Shown in pieces: positions 46,964 through 55,743 of a stretch of DNA of 64,000 bases. The stretch lies in the NCBI RefSeq assembly GCF_003337305.1, contig NZ_QPJO01000001.1, positions 769,203-833,202 on the forward strand, given 5' to 3'. Origin of the DNA: Winogradskyella arenosi. Its GTDB lineage: Bacteria > Bacteroidota > Bacteroidia > Flavobacteriales > Flavobacteriaceae. Below the pieces are notes generated by a model. The model was not told the origin of the DNA and did no database searches. It was given only the letters and a program-made list of their open reading frames with translations. A program made the translations under genes and the position numbers. Within the stretch, counting starts at the first letter, position 1, and each line of letters starts with the position of its first letter.

Positions 46964-47413
46964 ATGACGTATAGTGAAGAAATTTCAAATCAATTAAATG
47001 AATTATTAGAAAAAAACTACGATGCCGAAAAAGGCTATTTAAATGCTGCCGATAATGTAGAAAGTAAGAACTTAAAGATCTTTTTTAAGCGCCGTGCTTC
47101 TGAACGTAGTGAATTTGCCAAAGAATTACGAACGGAAATTTTACAATATGGTGAAATTCCCGAAGACTCAGGAAGTTTTAAAGGGGTTGTTCATAGGAAT
47201 TGGATGTCTTTAAAATCGACCTTTAGTAGTAATAATGAGGAAGCTATTTTAGAAGAAGCTTTAAGAGGTGAAAAAGCGAGTTTAGAAGAGTATAACGATT
47301 TAATCAAAGAACCAAACTTGCCACCAAGTATTGATGCCTTGTTATTAAAACATAAAAACGCCATCCAAGCAGCCATTAACACTGAAAAAGTGGAAGAAGA
47401 ATTATTGGCCTAA
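46964..47413 (+). CDS. PA2169 family four-helix-bundle protein (DUF2383)
   Basis: 149 residues, ferritin-like helical bundle. MTYSEEISNQLNELLEKNYD, KGYLNAADNV, LKIFFKRRASERSEFAKEL and VHRNWMSLKS match the family. An in-frame GTG at 46907 would add 19 residues (MKQYASLKKV...) foreign to it, so the ATG is preferred. These proteins appear with stress or osmotic responses; no activity is established. Confidence 0.82.
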   Translation: MTYSEEISNQLNELLEKNYDAEKGYLNAADNVESKNLKIFFKRRASERSEFAKELRTEILQYGEIPEDSGSFKGVVHRNWMSLKSTFSSNNEEAILEEALRGEKASLEEYNDLIKEPNLPPSIDALLLKHKNAIQAAINTEKVEEELLA

Positions 47414-47744
47414 AGGATAATTCATAGAAATAATAAAAGTCAACTTTAAAAAGTTGGCTTTTTTTTTGTGCTTAAAAACTAAAATTCATTTTATAAGCGT
47501 TTAAATTCTATGTAATTTTATCCGCTCATTTTTTTTCAAACTCAGAAAATCTTTAAAGTTAATATTTTGATTTTAAGTGCTTGTTTATTAGTTTTTTAGA
47601 GGCTTTTTGAGGTGTGTTTATCCTCTTGAAAGGCTTCAAGAAATTTTTAAATGTTGAAAAAATATGCAGAACCGGTTTTTACGATACATTCTGAAAAGCA
47701 TAGAATAGTAAAAAAAACTTCAATATAAAACATTCAATAGCGCT
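47414..47744. other. Gap of 331 bases before dnaE
   Basis: It holds the terminator at 47438-47468 and a perfect hairpin TCTTGAA-AGGC-TTCAAGA (47625-47642) followed by AATTTTT, perhaps a second terminator or leader hairpin of dnaE. I see no gene and no clear TAnnTTTG box. Confidence 0.5.
47438..47468 (+). terminator. Terminator of the PA2169-family gene
   Basis: AAGTCAACTT/AAGTTGGCTT stem with eight T residues, 25 bases after the stop. Confidence 0.8.
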
Positions 47745-50700
47745 ATGTACTTAATATTTGATACTGAAACCACAGGATTGCCAAAACGTTGGGACGCTCC
47801 AATTACGGATACGGATAATTGGCCTAGATGTATTCAAATTGCTTGGCAATTACACGATGCTATGGGAAACTGTATTGAGCATCAAGATTATTTAGTAAAA
47901 CCTGAGGGCTTTAATATTCCTTATGATGCCGAGAAAATCCACGGTATATCTACGGAACTAGCACAAGAACAAGGGGTGCCACTTACAGAGGTCTTGGAGA
48001 AATTTAATAGGGCCCTCTCTAAAACCAAATTTGTTGTTGGACAAAATGTTAAGTTCGATTTAAACATTATGGGGGCGGAGTTTGTCCGTGAGACTGTAGA
48101 TAATCAACTGCAAGAGCTTCCGGTGTTAGATACCTGTACAGAACATACCGCTAATTTATGTCAGATTCCAGGGGGACGTTATGGTAAGTTTAAATTACCA
48201 ACCTTAACGGAGTTGCATGAGTTTTTATTTAATAAACCCTTTTCAGAAGCGCATAATGCGACTGCCGATGTTGAGGCAACCACCCGATGTTTTTTCGAAT
48301 TAATACGAAAAGAACAGTACACCGTAGAGCAGTTAGATGTAGCGCCGGATTATTTTGAGCGTTTTAAAGAAGCACATCCTGCCGAGATTCAGCTTATAGG
48401 TCTTAAGCATATTAATTTAAAGCGCGAAAGTGCTAAAATTAATGCGCGTATACAGAAAGCGCAAGCTGCGGAAACCCCTGTAACGATAGACAAGGAAGCC
48501 GCATCTCAGGTGGCTGATGTCGATTTTGTACATCTCCATAACCACTCGCAGTTCTCCATTCTTCAATCTACCATTAGTATCAAAGATTTGGTCGCTGCGG
48601 CTGCAAGAGAAGGTATGCCAGCCGTGGCCCTAACCGATCACGGAAATATGATGGGGGCTTTTCATTTTGTGAGTGCTGTATCTAATCATAATAAAGGCAT
48701 AAAAGCTCAGCATAAAGCCGCAGAAGAAGCTGGCTTGGAGAAAAAAGGCAAATTGATAAAGCCTATTATTGGTTGTGAATTCTTTGTGTGTGAAGATCAC
48801 AAGGACAAGACCCGTAAAGATAATGGCTATCAAATTGTATTGATGGCGAAGAATAAAAAGGGGTATCATAACCTTGCGAAATTATCTTCAGCAGCCTTTA
48901 CCGATGGGTTTTATTACGTTCCACGAATCGATAAAAAATTAATAGAACAGTATAAGGAAGAGCTGATATGTTTAACAGGAAACCTCTATGGAGAGGTACC
49001 TAGTAAGGTGTTGAATGTCGGTGAAAATCAAGCTGAAGAAGCTTTAATCTGGTGGAAAGAAACTTTTGGTGACGACTTATACATTGAGTTAATGCGTCAT
49101 AACCAAGAAGATGAAAACCGTGTTAATCCTGTTCTTATTCAATTTGCAAAAAAGCATGAGGTTAAATTGGTAGCCACTAATAACACTTATTATGTGGACC
49201 AAGAAAACGCCAACGCTCACGATATCTTACTTTGTGTAAAAGACGGTGAAAAACAAGCAACTCCAATAGGTCGTGGTCGTGGTTACCGTTACGGACTGCC
49301 TAATCAAGAGTATTATTTTAAGTCTACGGCAGAAATGAAAGCCTTATTTAAGGATGTGCCAGAGGCTATTGTAAACATCCAAGAGCTTGTAGACAAAATA
49401 GAACCTTATGAGTTGGCCAGAGACGTTTTATTACCGGCCTTCGATATTCCAGATGAGTTTAAATTTCCTGAAGACGACATTGATAATGGAAAACGTGGAG
49501 AAAATGCATTTCTAAAACATCTTACCTATAAGGGCGCTAAAATTAGATATGGTGAGATTACCGAGGATATTAAAGAGCGTCTCGATTTTGAGCTGAGTGT
49601 AATTGAAAACACCGGGTATCCTGGGTACTTCTTGATTGTTGAAGATTTTATTCGCGAAGCCCGAAAAATGGACGTTTCTGTAGGGCCTGGACGTGGATCT
49701 GCAGCAGGATCCGTAGTAGCCTATTGTTTATGGATTACCAATATTGACCCTATTAAATACGATTTACTTTTTGAGCGTTTCTTAAATCCAGATCGTGTGA
49801 GTATGCCCGATATTGATATTGATTTTGATGATGAAGGTCGAAGTCGGGTTATGGATTATGTAATCGAAAAGTATGGTGCTAATCAGGTAGCTCAGATTAT
49901 TACCTACGGAACTATGGCCGCAAAATCTTCGATTAGAGATACGGCTAGAGTGCTCGATTTACCACTAAATGAAGCCGATCACTTAGCGAAGTTAATTCCG
50001 TTGATGTCTAAACTTGGAAAAATATTTGGATTAGACGAAAAGGAATTGGCTAAAAAATTCCGTGCTGAAGATTTAGAGAAAATTAATGAATTATTAAACA
50101 TCTCAGAGGGCGAAGATTTACAGGCGGAAACCTTAAACCAAGCACGCGTTTTAGAAGGGTCGGTGAGAAACACCGGGATTCATGCTTGTGGTGTTATTAT
50201 TACCCCAGGTGATATTACAAACTATGTACCTGTATCTTTAGCTAAGGATTCGGATTTATATGTGACACAATTTGATAACTCCGTTGTGGAAAGCGCGGGT
50301 TTATTGAAAATGGATTTCTTGGGCTTAAAGACTTTAACCTTAATAAAAGACACGGTTAAGTTGGTGAAGGCCAAACACAATGTAGACCTAGATCCGGATA
50401 GTTTTCCGCTAGATGATGTAAAGACCTACGAACTTTTCCAACGTGGTGAAACGGTTGGGGTGTTTCAGTATGAATCGCCTGGAATGCAGAAGCATATGAA
50501 GAATCTTAAACCTACGGTTTTTGATGATTTAATAGCCATGAATGCCCTGTATCGACCTGGACCAATGGAATACATTCCAAGTTTTATTGCGCGTAAACAT
50601 GGTGATGAAGAGATTGTTTACGATTTGCCAGAAATGGAAGAATACCTTAAGGAAACTTACGGAATTACAGTCTACCAAGAGCAGGTAATGCTTCTGTCTC

Positions 50701-52130
50701 AGAAATTAGCCGATTTTACCAAAGGTGAAGCTGATGTCTTGAGGAAAGCCATGGGTAAAAAGCAAATTGCGGTTCTAGATAAGATGAAACCGAAATTTAT
50801 TGAACAAGCCGGGGCCAAAGGTTTAGATAAATCCAAGCTAGAGAAAATCTGGAAGGATTGGGAAGCCTTTGCGAGTTACGCTTTCAACAAGTCGCACTCC
50901 ACTTGTTACGCATGGATTGCTTATCAGACCGCGTACTTAAAAGCCCATTATCCTGCGGAATATATGGCGGCGGTACTGTCTAATAACATGAATGACATTA
51001 AGACCATAACCTTCTTTATGGAGGAATGTAAGCGAATGCGTTTACCTGTATTAGGGCCTGATGTTAATGAAAGTTTTTATAAGTTCTCCGTAAACCAAGA
51101 TAACGCGGTCCGATTTGGAATGGGAGCGATAAAAGGTGTGGGTCACGGTGCCGTGAAAACGATTGTTGATAACCGTAAAAAAGACGGTCCTTACAAGTCT
51201 ATTTTCGATTTAGCCAAACGTATAGATTTAAGAGCGGCCAATAAAAAAGCCTTTGAAGGTTTAGCCAATGCGGGTGGGTTTGATTGTTTTAAAGAAACCC
51301 ATAGAGCGCAGTATTTTGCGCATGAAGGTGATGGCGTGACCTTTTTAGAAAAGGCCGTAAAATATGGTGCTAAACATCAAGAAAACGAAAACTCGGCACA
51401 GGTCAGTTTATTCGGAGCGGCGAGTGATGTGCAAATTGCTGAACCTTTAGTGCCACCATGTGAAGATTGGGGAACCATGGAAAAGCTGTCTCGAGAGCGT
51501 GAGGTCGTTGGGATTTATATTTCAGGGCATCCCTTAGACGATTTTTCTATTGAAATGAATTCCTTTTGTAACGGTGTGGTGGCGCATTTTAATAATTTAG
51601 AAGCCATTGTTAACAGTGAAATTACATTTGGTGGGGTTGTCACCGATGTACAACATCGTGTGAGTAAACAAGGAAAAGGCTGGGCTATTTTTACTATTGA
51701 AGATTATACCGATAGTTTTGAGTTCCGAATTTTTGGAGAAGATTACTTAAAATTCCGTCACTTCTTTGTGGTGAATTCTTTTGTGTATGTAAGAGCATTT
51801 GTACGAGAAGGTTGGGTAAATAGAGATACGGGTAAAAAAGGAGATCCTAGAATTCAGTTTAATAGCTTTCAGTTGTTGCATGATGTTATGGAAACTTATG
51901 CGCGTAAATTATCCATTCAACTTAATATTCGCGATTTAAAAGAAGAGACGGTAAGCACCTTGTACGATTTGATAACGCTTCACGAAGGAACAAAACCTTT
52001 AAGTTTCTTAATTTACGATAATGCGGAAAAAATTAAGGTACATATGCCTAGCCGAAAAAACAAAGTGAAAATTTCTCAAGAATTATTAAACGCTTTAAAA
52101 GCGCATGATGTAAAATATAAACTGAATTAA
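47745..52130 (+). CDS. dnaE: DNA polymerase III alpha subunit fused to a DnaQ-like exonuclease
   Basis: 1461 residues. An N-terminal DEDD 3'-5' exonuclease (about 1-200; D6/E8 in FDTETTG, and GQNVKFDLNIM, HNATADVEATTR) is joined to a DnaE replicase. The PHP domain begins about 261 (FVHLHNHSQFSILQS). The palm carries the catalytic aspartates in MPDIDIDFDDEGR (689-693). Tandem HhH and an OB domain (ITFGGVVTDVQHRVSKQGKG) are at the C-terminus. E. coli supplies proofreading through the separate epsilon subunit; Bacteroidota often carry this fusion. It is a single gene with no adjacent replication partner. Confidence 0.95.
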   Translation: MYLIFDTETTGLPKRWDAPITDTDNWPRCIQIAWQLHDAMGNCIEHQDYLVKPEGFNIPYDAEKIHGISTELAQEQGVPLTEVLEKFNRALSKTKFVVGQNVKFDLNIMGAEFVRETVDNQLQELPVLDTCTEHTANLCQIPGGRYGKFKLPTLTELHEFLFNKPFSEAHNATADVEATTRCFFELIRKEQYTVEQLDVAPDYFERFKEAHPAEIQLIGLKHINLKRESAKINARIQKAQAAETPVTIDKEAASQVADVDFVHLHNHSQFSILQSTISIKDLVAAAAREGMPAVALTDHGNMMGAFHFVSAVSNHNKGIKAQHKAAEEAGLEKKGKLIKPIIGCEFFVCEDHKDKTRKDNGYQIVLMAKNKKGYHNLAKLSSAAFTDGFYYVPRIDKKLIEQYKEELICLTGNLYGEVPSKVLNVGENQAEEALIWWKETFGDDLYIELMRHNQEDENRVNPVLIQFAKKHEVKLVATNNTYYVDQENANAHDILLCVKDGEKQATPIGRGRGYRYGLPNQEYYFKSTAEMKALFKDVPEAIVNIQELVDKIEPYELARDVLLPAFDIPDEFKFPEDDIDNGKRGENAFLKHLTYKGAKIRYGEITEDIKERLDFELSVIENTGYPGYFLIVEDFIREARKMDVSVGPGRGSAAGSVVAYCLWITNIDPIKYDLLFERFLNPDRVSMPDIDIDFDDEGRSRVMDYVIEKYGANQVAQIITYGTMAAKSSIRDTARVLDLPLNEADHLAKLIPLMSKLGKIFGLDEKELAKKFRAEDLEKINELLNISEGEDLQAETLNQARVLEGSVRNTGIHACGVIITPGDITNYVPVSLAKDSDLYVTQFDNSVVESAGLLKMDFLGLKTLTLIKDTVKLVKAKHNVDLDPDSFPLDDVKTYELFQRGETVGVFQYESPGMQKHMKNLKPTVFDDLIAMNALYRPGPMEYIPSFIARKHGDEEIVYDLPEMEEYLKETYGITVYQEQVMLLSQKLADFTKGEADVLRKAMGKKQIAVLDKMKPKFIEQAGAKGLDKSKLEKIWKDWEAFASYAFNKSHSTCYAWIAYQTAYLKAHYPAEYMAAVLSNNMNDIKTITFFMEECKRMRLPVLGPDVNESFYKFSVNQDNAVRFGMGAIKGVGHGAVKTIVDNRKKDGPYKSIFDLAKRIDLRAANKKAFEGLANAGGFDCFKETHRAQYFAHEGDGVTFLEKAVKYGAKHQENENSAQVSLFGAASDVQIAEPLVPPCEDWGTMEKLSREREVVGIYISGHPLDDFSIEMNSFCNGVVAHFNNLEAIVNSEITFGGVVTDVQHRVSKQGKGWAIFTIEDYTDSFEFRIFGEDYLKFRHFFVVNSFVYVRAFVREGWVNRDTGKKGDPRIQFNSFQLLHDVMETYARKLSIQLNIRDLKEETVSTLYDLITLHEGTKPLSFLIYDNAEKIKVHMPSRKNKVKISQELLNALKAHDVKYKLN

Positions 52131-52304
52131 ATGATTGTTTAGGATGTTCACTGGGGGCTTTCAAAAGGAATGATTTTCAATTTAAAGCATGTGTTTTTTG
52201 AAAATAGGAACCTTGGTGTTTCTGAGCTGAATTCTAGAAGTTATAGGCATCAACCTTAGAATATATAAATGCTCTATAAGGCTATAATTAAAACATATAC
52301 AGGC

Positions 52305-52339
52305 TTTGTAAGGTTTGCGGAATATTTTGACTAATTTTG
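52305..52339 (+). promoter_or_regulatory. Promoter of trxA
   Basis: The -7 box TAATTTTG (52332-52339) lies 61 bases before the ATG. TTTG occurs at 52305-52308 (23-base spacer) and 52314-52317 (14-base spacer); the former is at the upper limit. Confidence 0.45.
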
Positions 52340-52400
52340 TACTTCCATTCCCAAAAGGGAGAGAAGAAAATTGAAGTACAAAACATAAAAAATAAACATT

Positions 52401-52718
52401 ATGGCATTAGAGATAACAGATGCAAATTTTGAAGAAACAGTATTAAAAAGTGACAAGCCTGTAGTGGTTGACTTTTGGGCTGCTTGGTGTGGGCCATGTC
52501 GTATGGTTGGACCAATCATTGATGAAATTAGCACAGAGTATGAAGGTAAAGCTGTTGTTGGTAAAGTAGATGTTGATGCAAATCAAGAATTCGCTGCTAA
52601 ATACGGTGTAAGAAACATTCCTACAGTATTAGTTTTCCAAAACGGAGAAGTTGTAGGGCGCCAAGTTGGTGTTGCACCTAAAAATGCGTACGCTGAAGCT
52701 ATCGACGCCCTTTTATAG
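52401..52718 (+). CDS. trxA: Thioredoxin
   Basis: 105 residues. Active site WAAWCGPCR (C30, C33) and VRNIPTVLVFQNGEVV with the cis-Pro, a canonical cytoplasmic thioredoxin. It is a single gene, with promoter and strong terminator. Confidence 0.97.
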   Translation: MALEITDANFEETVLKSDKPVVVDFWAAWCGPCRMVGPIIDEISTEYEGKAVVGKVDVDANQEFAAKYGVRNIPTVLVFQNGEVVGRQVGVAPKNAYAEAIDALL

Positions 52719-52741
52719 TCCTTACTCTAAAAGATATGATA

Positions 52742-52771
52742 AAAGGTTTGCCTATACGGCAAACCTTTTTT
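52742..52771 (+). terminator. Terminator of trxA
   Basis: The stem AAAGGTTTGCC/GGCAAACCTTT is followed by T residues. Confidence 0.85.
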
Positions 52772-52829
52772 AGTTTGTACCAGTGTTAAGGCTGAGGTCT
52801 GGCAAATCTGCTATGCAGATTATTATATT

Positions 52830-53765
52830 ATGGATATGGATTTACAAAAGGAACTTAATAAAACCGGTGGTTTTAAAAACTTAGCGCTTTTAGCGAAGCA
52901 AGTGGTAGAAGGATTTATTGCAGGGATGCATAAAAGTCCGTTTCATGGGTTTTCAGCAGAATTTGCAGAGCATAAAATTTATAATCCAGGTGAAAGTACC
53001 AAGCATATTGATTGGAAGCTTTATGCCAAAACAGATCGGCTGTACACCAAACGCTACGATGAAGAAACTAATTTACGTTGTCATCTTATTATAGATAATA
53101 GTGCTTCTATGCATTATCCGGAATCTGCAGGAACTACGCTAGAGAATTTAAACAAGATCGCTTTTTCCGCTTTAGCGAGCGCCTCACTGATGCATATTTT
53201 AAAGAAACAGCGCGATGCTGTGGGTTTAAGTGTCTATAGTGATCAATATGACTTTTACGCCCCAGAAAAGGGCAGTGAGCGTCACCATCAGATGTTAATT
53301 CATAAGTTAAACGAAACGGTGATGGAAAAATCTGAAGCTAAGACAACGGAAACCTATCGTTATTTGCATCAAATTGCTGAAAAAATTCATCGCCGCTCTC
53401 TAATATTCGTTTTTACCGATATGTTTCAGTCGTCAGAATCTGATGAAAAGTTGTTCGAAGCTTTAAGACATTTAAAACATAATAAACATGAAGTTGTTTT
53501 ATTTCATGTTTTTGATAAAAGTAAAGAGCTAAGTTTTGATTTTGATAATAAACCGAAGCGATTTATAGATATTGAAACAGGAGAACATATTAATTTATAT
53601 GCCGATACGGTAAAAAATAATTACCAAACAGCTGTTAATGCGTACTTTAAGGACTTGAGGATAAAGTGTGGTCAGTACCGAATTAAGTATGTAGAGGCCG
53701 ATATTAATGCGGGTTTTGATAGTATTTTGACGACCTATATGATCGAGCGTCAAAAAATTATTTAA
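52830..53765 (+). CDS. DUF58 family protein
   Basis: 311 residues. Contains the DUF58 signature EHKIYNPGESTKHIDWKLYA and then KTDRLYTKRYDEETNLRCHLI, leading into a von Willebrand A-like domain with IIDNSASMHY (DxSxS MIDAS-type). Such proteins usually accompany MoxR ATPases in chaperone-like maturation operons, but here no MoxR gene is adjacent. ATGs at 52830 and 52836 are both possible. Confidence 0.9.
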   Translation: MDMDLQKELNKTGGFKNLALLAKQVVEGFIAGMHKSPFHGFSAEFAEHKIYNPGESTKHIDWKLYAKTDRLYTKRYDEETNLRCHLIIDNSASMHYPESAGTTLENLNKIAFSALASASLMHILKKQRDAVGLSVYSDQYDFYAPEKGSERHHQMLIHKLNETVMEKSEAKTTETYRYLHQIAEKIHRRSLIFVFTDMFQSSESDEKLFEALRHLKHNKHEVVLFHVFDKSKELSFDFDNKPKRFIDIETGEHINLYADTVKNNYQTAVNAYFKDLRIKCGQYRIKYVEADINAGFDSILTTYMIERQKII

Positions 53766-53793
53766 TTTTTTTTAAAGTTTTTTCATTTTTTTC

Positions 53794-53823
53794 TTGTGGA
53801 ATTGAAAAAGGGTTGTATATTTG
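53794..53823 (+). promoter_or_regulatory. Promoter of tRNA-Asp
   Basis: TTG (53794-53796), a 19-base spacer and TATATTTG (53816-53823) lie 18 bases before the tRNA. Confidence 0.6.
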
Positions 53824-53841
53824 CACTCGCAATTAAGCAAC

Positions 53842-53915
53842 GGTCTGGTAGTTCAGTTGGTTAGAATGTCGCCCTGTCACGGCGAAGGTCGCGGGTTCGA
53901 GTCCCGTCCAGACCG
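53842..53915 (+). tRNA. tRNA-Asp (anticodon GTC)
   Basis: A 74-base cloverleaf: acceptor stem GGTCTGG/CCAGACC, D-arm with AGTTCAGTTGGTTAGA, anticodon loop CTGTCAC with GTC, T-arm GCGGGTTCGAGTCCCGT, discriminator G. CCA is not encoded. Confidence 0.96.
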
Positions 53916-54534
53916 CTAAAATTGCAAAATGAAAGCTTCAAGAAATTGAGGCTTTTTTTTGGCGACTATAAAGATGTTGTGTTGTTCTAGGAGTGATCCT
54001 AGAGTAGTTGTAAGCGTCCTAAGTAATTTAGGGTCTTACCGATGAAAGGCTTTCCTTTTTTCTTAATAAGAAGATCGGGATGCTTTTTTGTTTTAAAGCA
54101 AGTGCTCAAGCTTGCCAAGCATAATCATGATGCTGTTTTTCTTCTCCTTAATTTTTTAAAATCTGAAGGCCTTCTGTTAAGTGTGAAGGAGTTAGGATTC
54201 TTTTTTTGTTCTAAAAGCTAGAAATTTCCTTGAATTGTTAATAACTACAGTATTTCGTCGATGAAAACCCGTATTTTGTAGTAAAAAACTTGCTTTATCA
54301 ACAATTTAGTTTTATAATTGTCCTGCTTAATAAGCCTTAATTCAGCTTGTTAGGGCTAATTGCTCATTTTATATGCAGACTTATTTTAGTTTGGTAGCCT
54401 CCCTCGCTATTGTTGTGAAATGGTTTTGGACATTATGCCTGAAAAATAGTTAATAATCCATTCTTCCCTCGTTCTAGCGCAGTTATTGTGCTACAACTTA
54501 ACTATTAACAAAATTTAACCCTAATATAATCCTT
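53916..54534 (+). other. Gap of 619 bases between tRNA-Asp and the peptide array
   Basis: After the tRNA terminator (53934-53960) I see no credible gene. Visible features are the hairpin TCTAGGA-GTGA-TCCTAGA (53986-54003) and the ACAATT/AATTGT hairpin near 54300-54321. No convincing TAnnTTTG box stands in front of the array. Confidence 0.5.
53934..53960 (+). terminator. tRNA-Asp terminator with GAAA tetraloop
   Basis: AGCTTCAA-GAAA-TTGAGGCT stem-loop followed by T residues, ending 45 bases past the tRNA. Confidence 0.8.
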
Positions 54535-54708
54535 ATGAAAGCCCTAAAAATTACTTGCGCCCTAGTCGCTGTGGCATTACTTGCTGTCTCAGTCGTAAAT
54601 TCTGATACGGTAGTTCCAACAGACGATGCGCCAACATACAAAACGTATTCTCCAAAAGATTTATTGGCTACAGACAAGAAGAAGAAAATCTTAGAAACAC
54701 ACGCATAA
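54535..54708 (+). CDS. Small exported peptide, unit 1 of 6
   Basis: 57 residues. Its signal-like N-terminus differs from the other units (MKALKITCALVAVALLAVSV); the rest is identical: DTVVPTDDAPTYKTYSPKD, then LLATDKKKKILETHA. A signal peptidase I site fits V-N-S|D (after residue 23), leaving 34 residues with an acidic/Pro-rich head and KKKK tail. Compared with unit 2 the mature part has seven base changes, all synonymous, so the peptide is selected. I do not recognise the family. It is too short for common gene cut-offs. Confidence 0.85.
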   Translation: MKALKITCALVAVALLAVSVVNSDTVVPTDDAPTYKTYSPKDLLATDKKKKILETHA

Positions 54709-54741
54709 TCTTAATCCCTAATTCAAAACCTTATAATCCTT

Positions 54742-54915
54742 ATGAAAACTTTAAAAATCACTTTCGCTTTAATCGCCATCTTAGTCTTAGCAGTCTCAGT
54801 CGTAAATTCTGACACCGTAGTTCCAACTGATGATGCACCGACTTACAAAACGTATTCTCCAAAAGATTTATTGGCTACAGACAAGAAGAAGAAAATCTTA
54901 GAAACACACGCATAA
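54742..54915 (+). CDS. Small exported peptide, unit 2 of 6
   Basis: 57 residues: signal MKTLKITFALIAILVLAVSV, then VNS and the common mature sequence from DTVVPTDD to ILETHA. It is identical in protein sequence to units 4 and 6. The upstream linker ends AATCCTT directly before ATG, with no AGGAGG. Confidence 0.85.
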   Translation: MKTLKITFALIAILVLAVSVVNSDTVVPTDDAPTYKTYSPKDLLATDKKKKILETHA

Positions 54916-54948
54916 TCCTAATCCCTAACTCAAAAACCTACAATCCTT

Positions 54949-55122
54949 ATGAAAACTATAAAAATCACCTTCGCCTTAATTGCCATCCTAGTCTTAGCAG
55001 TCTCAGTCGTAAATTCTGACACCGTAGTTCCAACTGATGATGCACCGACTTACAAAACGTATTCTCCAAAAGATTTATTGGCTACAGACAAGAAGAAGAA
55101 AATCTTAGAAACACACGCATAA
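54949..55122 (+). CDS. Small exported peptide, unit 3 of 6
   Basis: 57 residues, identical to unit 2 except I4 in place of L4 in the signal part (MKTIKITF). The mature 34 residues are unchanged. Confidence 0.85.
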   Translation: MKTIKITFALIAILVLAVSVVNSDTVVPTDDAPTYKTYSPKDLLATDKKKKILETHA

Positions 55123-55155
55123 TCTTAATCCCTAATTCAAAAACTTATAATCCTT

Positions 55156-55329
55156 ATGAAAACTTTAAAAATTACTTTCGCCTTAATCGCCATCTTAGTC
55201 TTAGCAGTCTCAGTCGTAAATTCTGACACCGTAGTTCCAACCGATGATGCACCGACTTACAAGACATACTCTCCAAAAGATTTATTAGCTACAGACAAGA
55301 AGAAAAAAATCTTAGAAACACACGCATAA
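55156..55329 (+). CDS. Small exported peptide, unit 4 of 6
   Basis: 57 residues, protein identical to unit 2. Synonymous differences occur in ACC, AAG, ACA, TAC and TTA codons. Confidence 0.85.
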   Translation: MKTLKITFALIAILVLAVSVVNSDTVVPTDDAPTYKTYSPKDLLATDKKKKILETHA

Positions 55330-55362
55330 TCTTAATCCCTTATTCAAAAACCTACAATCCTT

Positions 55363-55536
55363 ATGAAAACTTTAAAAATTACTTTCGCCTTAATCGCCAT
55401 CTTAGTCTTAGCAGTCTCAGTCGTAAATTCTGACACCGTAGTTCGAACCGACGATGCACCGACTTACAAAACGTATTCTCCAAAAGATTTATTGGCTACA
55501 GACAAGAAGAAAAAAATCTTAGAAACACACGCTTAA
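55363..55536 (+). CDS. Small exported peptide, unit 5 of 6 (Pro-to-Arg variant)
   Basis: 57 residues. It carries the only amino-acid change in the mature part among the six units: CCA to CGA gives VVRTDD in place of VVPTDD. It ends GCT TAA where others use GCA. Confidence 0.85.
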   Translation: MKTLKITFALIAILVLAVSVVNSDTVVRTDDAPTYKTYSPKDLLATDKKKKILETHA

Positions 55537-55569
55537 TCTTAATCCCTTATTCAAAAACCTACAATCCTT

Positions 55570-55743
55570 ATGAAAACTTTAAAAATCACCTTCGCCTTAA
55601 TCGCCATCTTAGTCTTAGCAGTCTCTGTCGTAAATTCTGATACGGTAGTTCCAACCGACGATGCGCCAACATACAAAACGTACTCTCCAAAAGATTTATT
55701 AGCTACAGACAAGAAGAAGAAAATCTTAGAAACACACGCATAG
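55570..55743 (+). CDS. Small exported peptide, unit 6 of 6
   Basis: 57 residues, protein identical to unit 2, but its mature-part codons (GATACG, GACGATGCGCCAACA) match unit 1, not its neighbours. It ends in TAG and lacks the downstream linker. The kinase start lies 92 bases further, and no terminator stands between, so readthrough into the kinase is possible. Confidence 0.85.
   Translation: MKTLKITFALIAILVLAVSVVNSDTVVPTDDAPTYKTYSPKDLLATDKKKKILETHA

Larger units (their letters stand above)
54535..55743 (+). repeat. Six tandem 207-bp units, each with a complete small gene
   Basis: Starts at 54535, 54742, 54949, 55156, 55363 and 55570 are each exactly 207 bases apart. Each unit is a 58-codon gene (with stop) plus a 33-base linker with the pattern TCTTAATCCCTAATTC..AATCCTT. 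The stop is followed in frame by a second TAA after one codon in units 1-5. All copies lie on one strand without frameshift. Confidence 0.95.

Noticed and set aside
52331..52534. Minus-strand frame overlapping trxA
   Set aside because: It overlaps the thioredoxin gene and its promoter and has no independent support.
54535..55743. CRISPR-like or satellite repeat array
   Set aside because: The units are 207 bp without variable spacers, and each contains a complete coding frame with synonymous variation, so a gene array explains them better.
53842..55743. tRNA-linked mobile element
   Set aside because: No integrase, no repeat of the tRNA 3' end and no change of style around the array were seen; the tRNA neighbour alone is not enough.
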